Position numbers and translations under genes: made by a program
The notes under the pieces: model-generated
What the model saw: only the letters and a program-made list of their open reading frames with translations
The model's database searches: none
What the model was told of the DNA's origin: nothing
Assembly: GCA_019634625.1 (NCBI GenBank)
Contig: JAHCBA010000010.1
Coordinates: 116,843-180,842 of the forward strand
DNA length: 64,000 nt
Direction of reading: 5' to 3'
Source: Verrucomicrobiia bacterium
Lineage (GTDB): Bacteria; Verrucomicrobiota; Verrucomicrobiia; Limisphaerales; CAIMTB01
In this document: piece by piece, positions 33,713-42,464 of the stretch
Layout: every line of letters begins with the position of its first letter
How positions within the stretch are numbered: the stretch's first letter is position 1

Positions 33713-35854
33713 TCAAGGCCCGGTCCTCGTCCGGTAAAACCGGAACGCTCCCGCCGCCGGCCGTCCATGCACCGCCTGGCCCCCGGCCCCGAGTTCAAAG
33801 GTCCCGTCCAACCCCCATTCCGGAAAGGCTGTCGCCCCTTCCAGCCCAAACCCGCGCTCCGGCGTGCCCTCGAACAAGAACAGATCCACCGGTGCCCCCG
33901 GTCCCCGCCGATGCTCGAACAACCGGATGGCCACCGGGTCCGGCACCGCCGGCTCCCAGCCCCGCAGCACAATCCCCTCCACGCCGCCCATCACCAGTTG
34001 CGCCCCCGACGACGCCAGTCCGTGCAGACCCTTCCGCGTCGGCAGTCCCACCGGCTCCCAAACCGCCAGATCCACACTGCGCAACAGCGTCCCCCCCAAC
34101 CCGCACACGTAATACACGCCGCCCACCCGCTCGACATCCGTCAGCCACACGTCCGTCCCGCTCGCCCGCGTCTCCCAGCCCCCGCCTCCCTGCCGGGTCA
34201 GGATCAACCCGTTCTGTCCCACCCCAACCACCGTGTCACCCCAGGCACCCAGCCGATAAATCCAGGAACCTGTTCCCGACGCCTCCGGTTCCCACGCCAC
34301 CCCGTCCGCGCTCCGGAACAACCGCCCCTCCGTCCCCCCCGCCAGCCACCCATCCGCCACCGGCACCACGGTGCTGAAGAACGCCTCCGACGGAATCCGC
34401 CCCACCTCCCAGACCTCGCCGTCACGACTGCGCAGCACCGTTCCCTGCGCGCCCACCACCACGTACTGCGTCCCGTCCCAACCCACCCCTTGCAGCGTGT
34501 TGGTCGTCGGTTTCGGTTCGATCGCCTCCCATACCACCCCGAGCAGATCGGCCCGATGCGTGCTGACCAGCGCATGCGTGACGTCCCCCACCTGGACCGT
34601 GTTGGTCACCTGCACCACCTGGCTCCATCCCGGACTGCGCAGCACCACCCCCTCGCTCCCCACGGCCAGCGCGAGCCGGGACGATCCCCCCACGCCAAAC
34701 AGAATCGTGTCGCCGTCCACAGGCGTCGATTCCAGCGCCCACTCGGTGCCGGAAATGCTGCTCAGGACCGTCCCCCGCTCCCCCACCGCCAGGTAGGTGT
34801 CGCCCAGCCTTTCCACCGCCCACAACCCGTTCCGCGGCGATTCATCCAAACGAAACCAAAGGGTCGCACTGAAGAACGGCGGCAGATTCGTCTGCACCCC
34901 CTCCACCATCACACCCGTCCGTCCCCCGGCGAGGTAACGCTGTCCGTCCCACAAGGCTGCCAGGTACGTCCAGTCAGGAGCCGGGATGGGCGTGGCCGAT
35001 TCCTGCAGGTGATTCTGCCAGCCCGTGATCGGGGACCGGTACATCACCGCCGACTCCCCCACCGCCACACGGGTTCCCGGCCCCACCGCCGCCGCCAGCA
35101 ACGTGTTCGTAATCCCCGTCGCCCCGTCCGCACCCCAGGTCGTCCCATTGGTGCTGACCATCACCACACCCCGCCGCCCCACCGCCAGAAACCGGTCGCC
35201 TCCGAAATTCACCCGCATCAGGTCCTCCGTCGTCCCGGTGGCGCGCCGCGTCCACACCAGGCCGTCCGGACTGCTGGCCACCAACCCCGACTCGCCCACC
35301 GCCACGAAATGGCCCGCCCCGTAAGCCACGCCGTTCATCCACTCGTCCAGCCCCGTGCCCGTCACCCGGTTCCACCGCTCGCCCTCCGCGCTCCGATAAA
35401 TCGCCCCGTTGTCCCCCACCGCCACCGCCATCGTCGCCGATGCCGCCACCCCCTCGAACCAGTCGTCGGTCGCCGGTTCCACCACGGCCGCCCGAAACGT
35501 CCGCCCGTCGTCGCTCCACCACGCCCCGCCCGACTCCCCCGTCACCAGCAATCGCTCCCCCAGAAACGCCACGCCCCGAAGATCCCTTCGCGTCCCCACC
35601 TCGCGCCGCTCCCAGATCACCCGGTTGGTGCTGATGTAAACCCCGCCCAATTCCGTCACCTGCACGTACATCCCCGCCCGATGCGCCAGATCCACGATGT
35701 TGTTGCCGTGCGGCGACGGATGCGACCACCGCCATTCCTGCCCGGCCGCCAACGCCCCCATCAGCACGCCCATCCCGCCGGCAGCCAGCCCGAATGCCCG
35801 CCGCACCCGCGCCGCCAACGCCCCCCCTCCCGCCCCTCCCGGGCCCCCGCTCAT
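33713..35854 (-). CDS. Secreted BNR/Ycf48-like beta-propeller protein
   Basis: About 713 residues, mostly tandem repeats of about 40-45 residues with the pattern VAVGDNGAIYRSAEGERW / VAVGESGLVASSPDGLVW / LAVGRRGVVMVSTNGTTW. These are BNR/photosystem-assembly-like propeller repeats. More than ten copies suggest two propellers. A signal-like hydrophobic stretch (AFGLAAGGMGVLMGALAAG) lies near the N-terminus. I take the ATG at 35854; one at 35890 overlaps the kinase gene by 14 bases. Secreted, function unknown. It follows the sensor-kinase gene with little or no gap, so it may belong to the same transcript. Confidence 0.78.
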   Translation of the reverse strand: MSGGPGGAGGGALAARVRRAFGLAAGGMGVLMGALAAGQEWRWSHPSPHGNNIVDLAHRAGMYVQVTELGGVYISTNRVIWERREVGTRRDLRGVAFLGERLLVTGESGGAWWSDDGRTFRAAVVEPATDDWFEGVAASATMAVAVGDNGAIYRSAEGERWNRVTGTGLDEWMNGVAYGAGHFVAVGESGLVASSPDGLVWTRRATGTTEDLMRVNFGGDRFLAVGRRGVVMVSTNGTTWGADGATGITNTLLAAAVGPGTRVAVGESAVMYRSPITGWQNHLQESATPIPAPDWTYLAALWDGQRYLAGGRTGVMVEGVQTNLPPFFSATLWFRLDESPRNGLWAVERLGDTYLAVGERGTVLSSISGTEWALESTPVDGDTILFGVGGSSRLALAVGSEGVVLRSPGWSQVVQVTNTVQVGDVTHALVSTHRADLLGVVWEAIEPKPTTNTLQGVGWDGTQYVVVGAQGTVLRSRDGEVWEVGRIPSEAFFSTVVPVADGWLAGGTEGRLFRSADGVAWEPEASGTGSWIYRLGAWGDTVVGVGQNGLILTRQGGGGWETRASGTDVWLTDVERVGGVYYVCGLGGTLLRSVDLAVWEPVGLPTRKGLHGLASSGAQLVMGGVEGIVLRGWEPAVPDPVAIRLFEHRRGPGAPVDLFLFEGTPERGFGLEGATAFPEWGLDGTFELGAGGQAVHGRPAAGAFRFYRTRTGP

Positions 35855-35876
35855 CCTCCCTGCCCTGCCGCCTCGC

Positions 35877-37328
35877 TCACGTGATTCCATGGTGTCGCAC
35901 CGGGTGACTCGTGTCCTTCGCCACGGAAGCCTCCGACCGCGCCGCCGGAATCTCCACCCGAAATACCGTCCCTCCCGGACCCGTCGAGACCAGCCGCACC
36001 GTCCCTCCCAGTGCCAGGGCCAACTGGCGCGTGATGGCCAGCCCGACGCCGCTGCCCCCTTCCTTCCGGCTGCTCTGCGGCTGGAACAGCCGTTGCCGTG
36101 CCTCCGCCGCCAACCCCCCGCCCTCGTCCATCACCTCGCAGGACCAACCCCCGTCGCCCCCCAGGCGAATCCGCACCTCCCGCCCGGACGGCGTGGCCTC
36201 CACCGCGTTCTCCACCAGATTCGACAACAGCAGAATCAGCAACCCCGCGGTCCGGTTGTCCAGCCCCCCCGGCGGATCCCCCTCCCGCACCAGTCGCACC
36301 CCGCGCGCATCCGCCATCGGACGCGACCGCCTCACGACTTCCTCCGCCACCTCGCCCAGGGAAACCTCGTACGCCAGTCCCAACTGATGATCCGCCAGCA
36401 CCCGCACCACCTGGCGAATCAGCGACTGCATGCGCCGCGTGGCCGCCAAGGCGTCCATCCATGCCTCGTCCCCCGCCACCCCGGACTGCGCCTGGGCCTG
36501 CGCGGCGACAAAGGTCTGCAAGCCCGACACCGGACTCTTGAGTCCGTGCATCAAATGGGCCGCCACCGCCCCCAGGGCCGACACCCGCGCCGATTGCGAC
36601 AACTCCAGGTTCGCCTGCTGCAAATCCTCGGTCCGGCGGGCCAGCAACGCGTTCGCCCTCGCCAACCGGCGGAACGCCCAGCCGAGCGCACCCCCGGTCA
36701 CCGCCCACGCCCCCGCCACGATCCATCCGGCCTGCCTCGCCAGCCTCCGATCCAGCAGCGCGAACTCCCGCGCCACTCCGCGACCATCCAGAAGAAACCA
36801 GGCCGCCGCGTCGAACCCGTTGTCCTCCCTCCGTTGCAGCGGCACCCACACCTCCATCGCCGGAATGGGTTCGCTGCGGGCCAGCCACTCCACCGTATTC
36901 GTCACCCAAAGAATGTCCGCCAGCAGGAATCCGCTGTGAAACCGGCTCACCGGATCGAGTCGTCGGAGCGCCTCCCAATCCGCCTCAGACACCCCGCCCT
37001 CCCGTACACTGGCCGGAAGCGACGCCACAAAATCCCCCTCCCCATCGTACAACCGCGCCGCCAGCACCCCCTCCAGCCGGTCCATCCGCAACAGCACCAG
37101 CAACGGATCGTCCGGCAGCGCCATGTCGTCCTCCGCCGCGGCCGCCCGCACCACCCGCGCCATGGCCTGGAGCAGCACACCGTCCCGTTCGGTGATCTGC
37201 TGGCGGATCTGCCCGCGCAGTTCCACCGCGCCCCAAACGACCAGGACCGCGGTCACCAGCCACGTCAGTCCGATCGCCAGCCATGCCGGACGCCAGGCCG
37301 TCTGCCTCTGGTCTGTCTCTCGCCTCAC
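35877..37328 (-). CDS. Membrane sensor histidine kinase
   Basis: 483 residues. Two membrane helices (AIGLTWLVTAVLVVWGAV and AGWIVAGAWAVTGGALGWAF) enclose an extracytoplasmic sensor of about 180 residues. A coiled linker leads to the H-box LGAVAAHLMHGLKSPVSGLQ, where His is followed by Gly rather than Glu, then NLVENAVEATPSG (N-box), DEGGGLAAEARQRLFQPQ and GSGVGLAITRQLALALGG. It starts with a GTG overlapping the stop of the outer-membrane gene as GTGA, so the two are coupled. No response regulator is directly adjacent. The NtrC-type regulator at 39381 on the same strand is the likeliest partner. Confidence 0.88.
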   Translation of the reverse strand: MRRETDQRQTAWRPAWLAIGLTWLVTAVLVVWGAVELRGQIRQQITERDGVLLQAMARVVRAAAAEDDMALPDDPLLVLLRMDRLEGVLAARLYDGEGDFVASLPASVREGGVSEADWEALRRLDPVSRFHSGFLLADILWVTNTVEWLARSEPIPAMEVWVPLQRREDNGFDAAAWFLLDGRGVAREFALLDRRLARQAGWIVAGAWAVTGGALGWAFRRLARANALLARRTEDLQQANLELSQSARVSALGAVAAHLMHGLKSPVSGLQTFVAAQAQAQSGVAGDEAWMDALAATRRMQSLIRQVVRVLADHQLGLAYEVSLGEVAEEVVRRSRPMADARGVRLVREGDPPGGLDNRTAGLLILLLSNLVENAVEATPSGREVRIRLGGDGGWSCEVMDEGGGLAAEARQRLFQPQSSRKEGGSGVGLAITRQLALALGGTVRLVSTGPGGTVFRVEIPAARSEASVAKDTSHPVRHHGIT

Positions 37329-38506
37329 AGGTCGAAACTCATGCCGCCCCCGATCGATTGGGCCCGGTAGTCGCTCGCCGTCACGTTCTCGTCGGACAGC
37401 TCCAGACCATACTCGGCGAAGAGACGCAGCCGGCGCCCCGCCCGCCATTCCCCCCGCGCATGAAGGCTGCCATCCATCCGGCGCCGCCGCGGCCCGTCCA
37501 GAGCCCCGGCCGGCTGCACCGGATACCGATACCAGCGCCAGCGCGCCTCGGTCCGAACCTCCCACCGATCGCTCGCGTAACGCAACACCCCGGACACCAG
37601 CGCCCGATCGTAATCGTAGTAGCCCCCGCCGTTGTCCAGACTCCGCGCCCATCCGCTCCGCAGCGTCGCCCGCCATGCCCCGTCCGCTCCCCATGTCCTG
37701 CGCCACATCCCTTCAACCTCATGCTGCCCCTGAAACAGAGACCCTTCCATCGGCTGCCCGGCCGCGCCCCGCGGCGCCCGGGTGTCAAACCACCGCCCCC
37801 GGTACCGGTACAGCCCCCCCACCTCGTCCCGTGCCCCAAGCTTCCGCGTGGCCCGCAGCACCGTTCCCATCTCCCAGAACCCGTCCAGCGGTTGCGCCAG
37901 CCATTGCCGGCTCGGCTCCCAACCCCATTCGAATTCCCAGCGGTCCCCCGGCGACCAGCCCAGTCGCGGACGACCTCCCAACAGATGCCCCTCGGCACGC
38001 ACCACCCCGGGCACTCCTTCCAGCTCCGAGGCATCGAAAATCTGGTGGAGATACAGGTATTCCGCCCCCAACCCCGCCCACCACCCGTTCCCCCAGTTCC
38101 GTCGCACCCGCGCGTCCATCAGCGCAATCGATTCCGGGTCCAGGTTCCCCTCGCCATACCCCACGTGCTCGGCCATCGCGAACACCGTCACTTCCCATCC
38201 ATCCGCCGGCAACCGATACGCCATCCATTCGCCTCCAACCGCCCAGAAGGCCGATTCCACCGCGTTGAGGCTGCTCAATTGCGGGTTGTCCTTGTACCCC
38301 GCCCAGGTCCGCAGGGTGATGGCGTGATCCCACAACCGCGGACGAAGCCCCGCCTCCTCCAGCCAGTCCAGGTCAAGCTCCCCCGCCAGGTCGCTCCCCG
38401 CCTCCACCTCGGGTTCCCCCCCCACGCCCCCGTTGCCCATCCCCGCCACACCCCCCAATCCCGTCACCAGCCACCCCGCCAAGACCCACGCCAGGAGGGA
38501 TCGCAT
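37325..38506 (-). CDS. Outer-membrane beta-barrel-like protein
   Basis: 393 residues with a signal peptide (SLLAWVLAGWLVTGLGG). The mature part is rich in alternating aromatic and polar strands (FEWGWEPSRQW, HEVEGMWRRTWGADGAWRATL, EVRTEARWRWYRYPV) and ends SIGGGMSFDL, a strand with a terminal hydrophobic residue (Leu) in place of the usual Phe of outer-membrane barrels. The family is not one I can name. The stop overlaps the start of the histidine kinase gene, which suggests a functional link, for example sensing envelope or cargo state. A terminator separates it from the coiled-coil gene upstream. Confidence 0.7.
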   Translation of the reverse strand: MRSLLAWVLAGWLVTGLGGVAGMGNGGVGGEPEVEAGSDLAGELDLDWLEEAGLRPRLWDHAITLRTWAGYKDNPQLSSLNAVESAFWAVGGEWMAYRLPADGWEVTVFAMAEHVGYGEGNLDPESIALMDARVRRNWGNGWWAGLGAEYLYLHQIFDASELEGVPGVVRAEGHLLGGRPRLGWSPGDRWEFEWGWEPSRQWLAQPLDGFWEMGTVLRATRKLGARDEVGGLYRYRGRWFDTRAPRGAAGQPMEGSLFQGQHEVEGMWRRTWGADGAWRATLRSGWARSLDNGGGYYDYDRALVSGVLRYASDRWEVRTEARWRWYRYPVQPAGALDGPRRRRMDGSLHARGEWRAGRRLRLFAEYGLELSDENVTASDYRAQSIGGGMSFDL

Positions 38507-38561
38507 CCCGTCACCCGGCGCGCTCGCGCCTCGTCCTGCCCAACGAAATGCCACGTGATGG

Positions 38562-38600
38562 TTGAAAAACGAACCAGGCGGCCCTATTCGGACCGCCTGG
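38562..38600 (-). terminator. Factor-independent terminator after the coiled-coil gene
   Basis: On the minus strand CCAGGCGGTCC pairs with GGGCCGCCTGG (11 bp, one mismatch) around a short loop, and is followed by TTCGTTTTTC. It lies 43 bases after the stop at 38643, so the sigma54-controlled transcript probably ends here, before the outer-membrane gene. Confidence 0.8.
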
Positions 38601-38642
38601 CATTAGTTACCCCGAACACCCACCCAGTCTTCGGAGTAAAAA

Positions 38643-39254
38643 TCAATCTCCGCCACCCCGGCGCTCGCGCACCCGCTCACGGGCCCGCTCTCTCGCCCCC
38701 TCAATCAGCTCCCGATGCTCCGGATGCCGCATTCGGAACTCCTCGAACCTCTGCCGCAAATCGTCCCGCAATTCCTTCTGCCGCTCCAGCAACGCCTTTC
38801 GAAACTGGTCGAATTCGAGCTTGATGCTCTCCCGAATCCGGTCGCGCTCTTCCGATCGCCCATCCCGCGCCTGCTTCATCAAATCCTGATACTGCAGCAA
38901 CAACTCCCGCTGCTCGCGCTTGAACTGCTCCGTCAACTCGCGCACCTGCTCCGCCAGCGTCAACCCCGCCAGCCAGTCCTGCTTCGCCGGCAACCCGGCT
39001 TCCACCGCCTTCTCACTCTCCCCTTCGGCAGCCCCTACGGCCGCCGGCAGATTGCCGGACACCCCCTGTCCACTCTGCCCCCCCGGCGAACCCACCACCG
39101 CTCCAGGCAACTGCCCCTGTCCCACCGGCGGTGCCACCACCTTCGCCGCCCCAGCGTTCCCCCGCGCCTCCGGCGCCGCCCCCTGTACCACCGGCACCGC
39201 AAAGCAGGTCAGCGAGAACACCACCGTTACTGCATATCGCTGAAACGCCTGCAT
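38643..39254 (-). CDS. Secreted coiled-coil protein, probably sigma54-controlled
   Basis: 203 residues. Signal peptide MQAFQRYAVTVVFSLTCFAVPVVQG, then a Gly/Ala/Pro-rich stretch to about residue 90. A long charged helix follows (QVRELTEQFKREQRELLLQYQ, ELRDDLRQRFEEFRMRHPEH) that should form a coiled coil. GGAGAGGAG just before the ATG supports the start at 39254. The gene has its own -24/-12 promoter and a terminator at 38562-38600, so it is monocistronic. No family recognised; the helix resembles periplasmic chaperone-like helices only in general character. Likely the regulated output of the adjacent NtrC-type regulator. Confidence 0.75.
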   Translation of the reverse strand: MQAFQRYAVTVVFSLTCFAVPVVQGAAPEARGNAGAAKVVAPPVGQGQLPGAVVGSPGGQSGQGVSGNLPAAVGAAEGESEKAVEAGLPAKQDWLAGLTLAEQVRELTEQFKREQRELLLQYQDLMKQARDGRSEERDRIRESIKLEFDQFRKALLERQKELRDDLRQRFEEFRMRHPEHRELIEGARERARERVRERRGGGD

Positions 39255-39325
39255 ACACTCCTCTCCCGGCGGTTCGCCCTCGTCTGCTTTGACTTCCGTC
39301 CACCCGACCGCCACGCCTGATGTTT

Positions 39326-39342
39326 AGCAACCTCGATGCCAG
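39326..39342 (-). promoter_or_regulatory. Sigma54 (-24/-12) promoter
   Basis: On the minus strand CTGGCATCGAGGTTGCT matches the sigma54 consensus TGGCAC-N5-TTGCW, with GG and GC exactly ten bases apart. It lies between the stop of the NtrC-type regulator gene and the coiled-coil gene. Transcription would start near 39315, leaving a leader of about 60 bases. Confidence 0.82.
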
Positions 39343-39380
39343 TCGGGAACGATTCCAGGGCACCACTGAACACCAACACG

Positions 39381-40895
39381 TTACGGATTTTCATCGTGGA
39401 TGCCTTGACCCTGGGTTGGGGATTCTTCCCCATCCCCGGTGACCTCACCCCGCCCCCCGGGGGAACCTTCCCCAGCCCGTCCCCCGCGCCCGTTCAAACG
39501 ATACCGCACCACATCCCGGGAAACCCCCAGCAACCGCGCCGCCGCCGACACGTTGCCCCCGGTCTGCCGTACCGCCTGTTGAACCAGCCGGTCCACCACC
39601 GCCTCCAGCGAGAATCCCTGCGCCGGAATCCGGTACCCGGCCCTCATCCAGTCCCCCCCATCCCCTTCCATCCCCCCCGTCACGCCCCCTTCCCCCGGTG
39701 CCCCCACCCCGCCCGACCACGGAACCAGATGGTCGAAATGCAATGCCCCATCCTCGAAGATCAGCGCCCGCTCCAGTTCGTTGGCCAGTTCCCGCACGTT
39801 CCCCGGCCAGGCGTACGCTTCCAGCCGCGCCTCGCCTTCTGCCGCAATCTCCCGCGGGTCCAGCCGATGACGCCGGCCGATGCGCGCCATCAGCGACTTC
39901 GCCAAGGGAACAATGTCCTGTCGCCGTTCCCGCAAGGGCGGGATCAACACCCGGAAGAGGTCCAACCGATGCAACAGATCCTCCCGGAACTTCCCCTCCG
40001 CACACCACGCCCGCAGGTCGCGGTTCGACGCCGCAATCAACCGCACATCCACCGGAATCGTCCGGTTGCTCCCCACCCGACGTATCCGCCCATCCTCGAT
40101 CGCAGTCAGCACCTTGGCCTGCAATCCCAACGACAGGCTCGCCAGTTCGTCCAGGAACAGCGTCCCGCCGTGGGCCGCCTCGAACAACCCGATCCGCGCC
40201 GTCCGCGCGTCGGTGAAGGCCCCACGCTCGTGCCCAAACAATTCCGACTCCGCCAGGCTCTCGGGCAGCGCCGAACAGTTCACTTCCACCAGCGCCTCCT
40301 CCGCCCGCGGTCCCCGCCGGTGCAGCCACCGCGCAATCGTCGTCTTCCCCGTCCCCGTCTCCCCCTGGACCAGCACCGGCGCCAATCCCGTCCTCATCCG
40401 CCGGTCCGCCGCCAGGATGCGGTCCAGCAACCCCCGCAACCCCTCCAAGGCGGACCCGAACACAAACTCGTCTTCCTTCGGCGCCTCGTCTTCCCGCCGG
40501 TGCTCCTCGATCCGCCGGCTCTGGCGATGTCGCGTCACCCGCTGGAACACCAGCGGCAGTTCCCCGGGCTCGAACGGCTTGGTGAGATAATCCAATGCCC
40601 CCAGTCGCATCGCCCGCACCGCCCCCTCGACCTCCCCCTCCCCGGTCATCACCACCACCCCCGTCGTGCCCGCAAACCGTTCCTCCTCCAGAAGCGTCGT
40701 CCCCCGCCCGTCCGGCAAATGCACATCCACCAGCGCAAAATCGAAACTCAACGCCTCCAGCGCCCGCCGTGCCGCCCCCAAATCCCCCGCCGCCGTCACC
40801 TCCGCCCCCGCCCGCTCGAGGTAGGCCGTCAACTGGCGCCGCAACAGCGCGTCGTCCTCCACCACCAGCACGCTCCGATCCTGGAGTTGGAGCAT
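39381..40895 (-). CDS. NtrC-family sigma54-dependent response regulator
   Basis: 504 residues. Receiver domain with LVVEDDALL, phospho-acceptor Asp in FALVDVHLPDG, and Lys in YLTKPFEPGE. The AAA+ domain has Walker A GETGTGKTT, GHERGAFTDA (the sigma54-contact loop, with Asp where Gly is usual in GAFTGA), Walker B GGTLFLDELASL and the arginine region FREDLLHRLDLFRV. A Fis-type HTH (GGNVSAAARLLGVSRDVVRYRL) and a disordered tail end the protein. It activates sigma54 RNA polymerase. A good -24/-12 promoter lies directly downstream, before the coiled-coil gene. The kinase at 35877-37328 is the likely partner. Confidence 0.93.
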   Translation of the reverse strand: MLQLQDRSVLVVEDDALLRRQLTAYLERAGAEVTAAGDLGAARRALEALSFDFALVDVHLPDGRGTTLLEEERFAGTTGVVVMTGEGEVEGAVRAMRLGALDYLTKPFEPGELPLVFQRVTRHRQSRRIEEHRREDEAPKEDEFVFGSALEGLRGLLDRILAADRRMRTGLAPVLVQGETGTGKTTIARWLHRRGPRAEEALVEVNCSALPESLAESELFGHERGAFTDARTARIGLFEAAHGGTLFLDELASLSLGLQAKVLTAIEDGRIRRVGSNRTIPVDVRLIAASNRDLRAWCAEGKFREDLLHRLDLFRVLIPPLRERRQDIVPLAKSLMARIGRRHRLDPREIAAEGEARLEAYAWPGNVRELANELERALIFEDGALHFDHLVPWSGGVGAPGEGGVTGGMEGDGGDWMRAGYRIPAQGFSLEAVVDRLVQQAVRQTGGNVSAAARLLGVSRDVVRYRLNGRGGRAGEGSPGGRGEVTGDGEESPTQGQGIHDENP

Positions 40896-40906
40896 GATTC
40901 GCCCGC

Positions 40907-41743
40907 CTAAGGGTCAATCTGGTTGGCCGCCGTGGGATTCACCGTCCACCGCGTCGGCGAAAGCTCGTGATCGTTGTTCCAGCGCCGGTGCCAGCGCTCG
41001 TTGTTCGGATTGATCACGTCGTTCCGCACCGCCACCTCGGCATGCCCGTCGCAGAACATCAACACCGTCCGCCGGTTGTGCCGGTTCGACGGCCACTCCG
41101 CCTCCGTGGTCGGATCGATGTTCCCATCGAACTGGCCCCGGGTCGTCCGCGTGATCTTTCCGCCCGTCCCCGGCTTGCTGTCCCCCAGCATGATCATGTC
41201 CGCCGGGCGCAGCACCTGGCTTTCCCGGATCTCCGGGAATTGCGGAAGGTCCACATCCCCTCCCAGTCCCCGCGTCCCGCCCGCCGGCGCCGCACCCCAG
41301 TCGTTGTAACCGACCGAAAACAGCGTCGTCTCGCTGATCCCCCAGATGTCCCGGCCGCCCCCCGTGATGTTCGGCGCCCCCAACGTCCGGTTGATGTTGG
41401 TGTCCCACGCGCTGAACGGCGTCGCCGTCGGGCACGAAAACACCGCCCGGTTTGTCCCCATCTGCGAAAACAACCGCGCCGGCCACACATATCGGAACCC
41501 GCCCTGCACAAACAGGCACCCCGGGTATCGCTCGAACTCCTGCACGTACATCACCGTCGCGATCCCGATCTGGCGCATGTTGTTCATGCACTTGGTCTGC
41601 TGCGCCTGGGCCTTCGCCTTCGCCAGCGCCGGCAGCAGCATGCTGGCCAGGATCGCAATGATCGCGATGACCACCAGCAGTTCGATCAGCGTGAACCCGC
41701 GGCGTCGGACGCCCCGCCATTCCAGGGAATGCTCGGTCTTCAT
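40907..41743 (-). CDS. Prepilin-like protein with H-X9-DG box (DUF1559 type)
   Basis: 278 residues. It begins with a prepilin leader and the helix [20 protein letters not shown], followed by [16 protein letters not shown], and near the C-terminus has [15 protein letters not shown], the H-X9-DG-type box. This architecture is expanded to dozens of copies in Verrucomicrobia and Planctomycetes and is one reason for the taxonomic call. The protein is presumably processed by prepilin peptidase and displayed or exported; its role is unknown. It ends 12 bases before the regulator gene. The 320 bases upstream contain a repeat copy. Confidence 0.93.
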   Translation of the reverse strand: MKTEHSLEWRGVRRRGFTLIELLVVIAIIAILASMLLPALAKAKAQAQQTKCMNNMRQIGIATVMYVQEFERYPGCLFVQGGFRYVWPARLFSQMGTNRAVFSCPTATPFSAWDTNINRTLGAPNITGGGRDIWGISETTLFSVGYNDWGAAPAGGTRGLGGDVDLPQFPEIRESQVLRPADMIMLGDSKPGTGGKITRTTRGQFDGNIDPTTEAEWPSNRHNRRTVLMFCDGHAEVAVRNDVINPNNERWHRRWNNDHELSPTRWTVNPTAANQIDP

Positions 41744-41833
41744 GGGAGGTATAAGTCAGTGGATCGGGATGCGCCCCACTCAAACGCCTCCCGCCCCCCG
41801 TTGTCCAGCCCACCCGAACGGTCAGTGCAGCGT

Positions 41834-41998
41834 CCGGTGCATCCCGGAGTTGTGGGTGAGGAGGCAGCGCATCGGAGGGACGAGCTCTGCGATTCCTCAA
41901 CCCAACGCTCCACACCGTTGCGGCCTCGTGGAACTCGGCAATCCGAAGCGCCGCTTGGCGGGGTTCGCACCGCATCCCCACAACTCCGGGATGCACGG
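41834..41998 (+). repeat. Dispersed MITE-like intergenic repeat, copy 2
   Basis: The clearest copy, about 165 bp. The left end GGTGCATCCCGGAGTTGTGG and right end CCCCACAACTCCGGGATGCA form almost perfect inverted repeats. The interior carries CGGAGGGACGAGCTCTGCGA and CACACCGTTGCGGCCTCGTG. It fills most of the gap between the prepilin gene and the glutaredoxin-like gene. I see no clear flanking target duplication. Confidence 0.85.
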
Positions 41999-42063
41999 TG
42001 CAACGTCCACCGCCATTCCCAACCTTCCCCCCTCCGCCCGGACGCCCCGGCACCAACCGCCCC

Positions 42064-42411
42064 TCAGCCGCGGGGGCGAAACCCAATCCCCGCCGCCTGC
42101 GGCATCTCGTTCGGACAAGGCTGGTCGATCGGAGCCTCCGGCACGCGATCGTTGGGCGTCACCACCTGGTTCGCCAGCAGCCACGCCTCCACTTCCTCCC
42201 CGCTCACATCCGCCAGCATCCGGTCTCCCACCTGCACGCACGGGCTCAACATCTGCCCGCTCTTCTCGATCATTTCCGCCCGCTGCTCCGGATCATTGAT
42301 GATGTCCCGGTCCTCAAACGGCAGATCGTACTTGTTCAAAACGGCCCGAACGCCGCGGCTCCACCCGCAGGTCGGCTTCAAATAGGCGATGATCTTCGGC
42401 TTCTCAGACAT
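42064..42411 (-). CDS. Glutaredoxin-like protein
   Basis: 115 residues. The thioredoxin-fold start IIAYLKPTCGWSRGVRAVLNKYDLPFEDRDI has a monothiol-type CxxS (CGWS) active site. A later MLSPCVQVGDRMLADVSGEEV matches the glutaredoxin cis-Pro region, except that Pro is preceded by Ser and followed by Cys. The C-terminal 30 residues (PNDRVPEAPIDQPCPNE) are an unusual extension. It may reduce or bind glutathione-mixed disulfides or iron-sulfur clusters. It is located 53 bases upstream of nothing co-oriented but the kinase gene lies beyond it; co-transcription is uncertain. Confidence 0.82.
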   Translation of the reverse strand: MSEKPKIIAYLKPTCGWSRGVRAVLNKYDLPFEDRDIINDPEQRAEMIEKSGQMLSPCVQVGDRMLADVSGEEVEAWLLANQVVTPNDRVPEAPIDQPCPNEMPQAAGIGFRPRG

Positions 42412-42464
42412 ATAAACAGACCCGCATCATGCCAGCCCCCAGCCCAATGGCAATCCTCCCGTCC

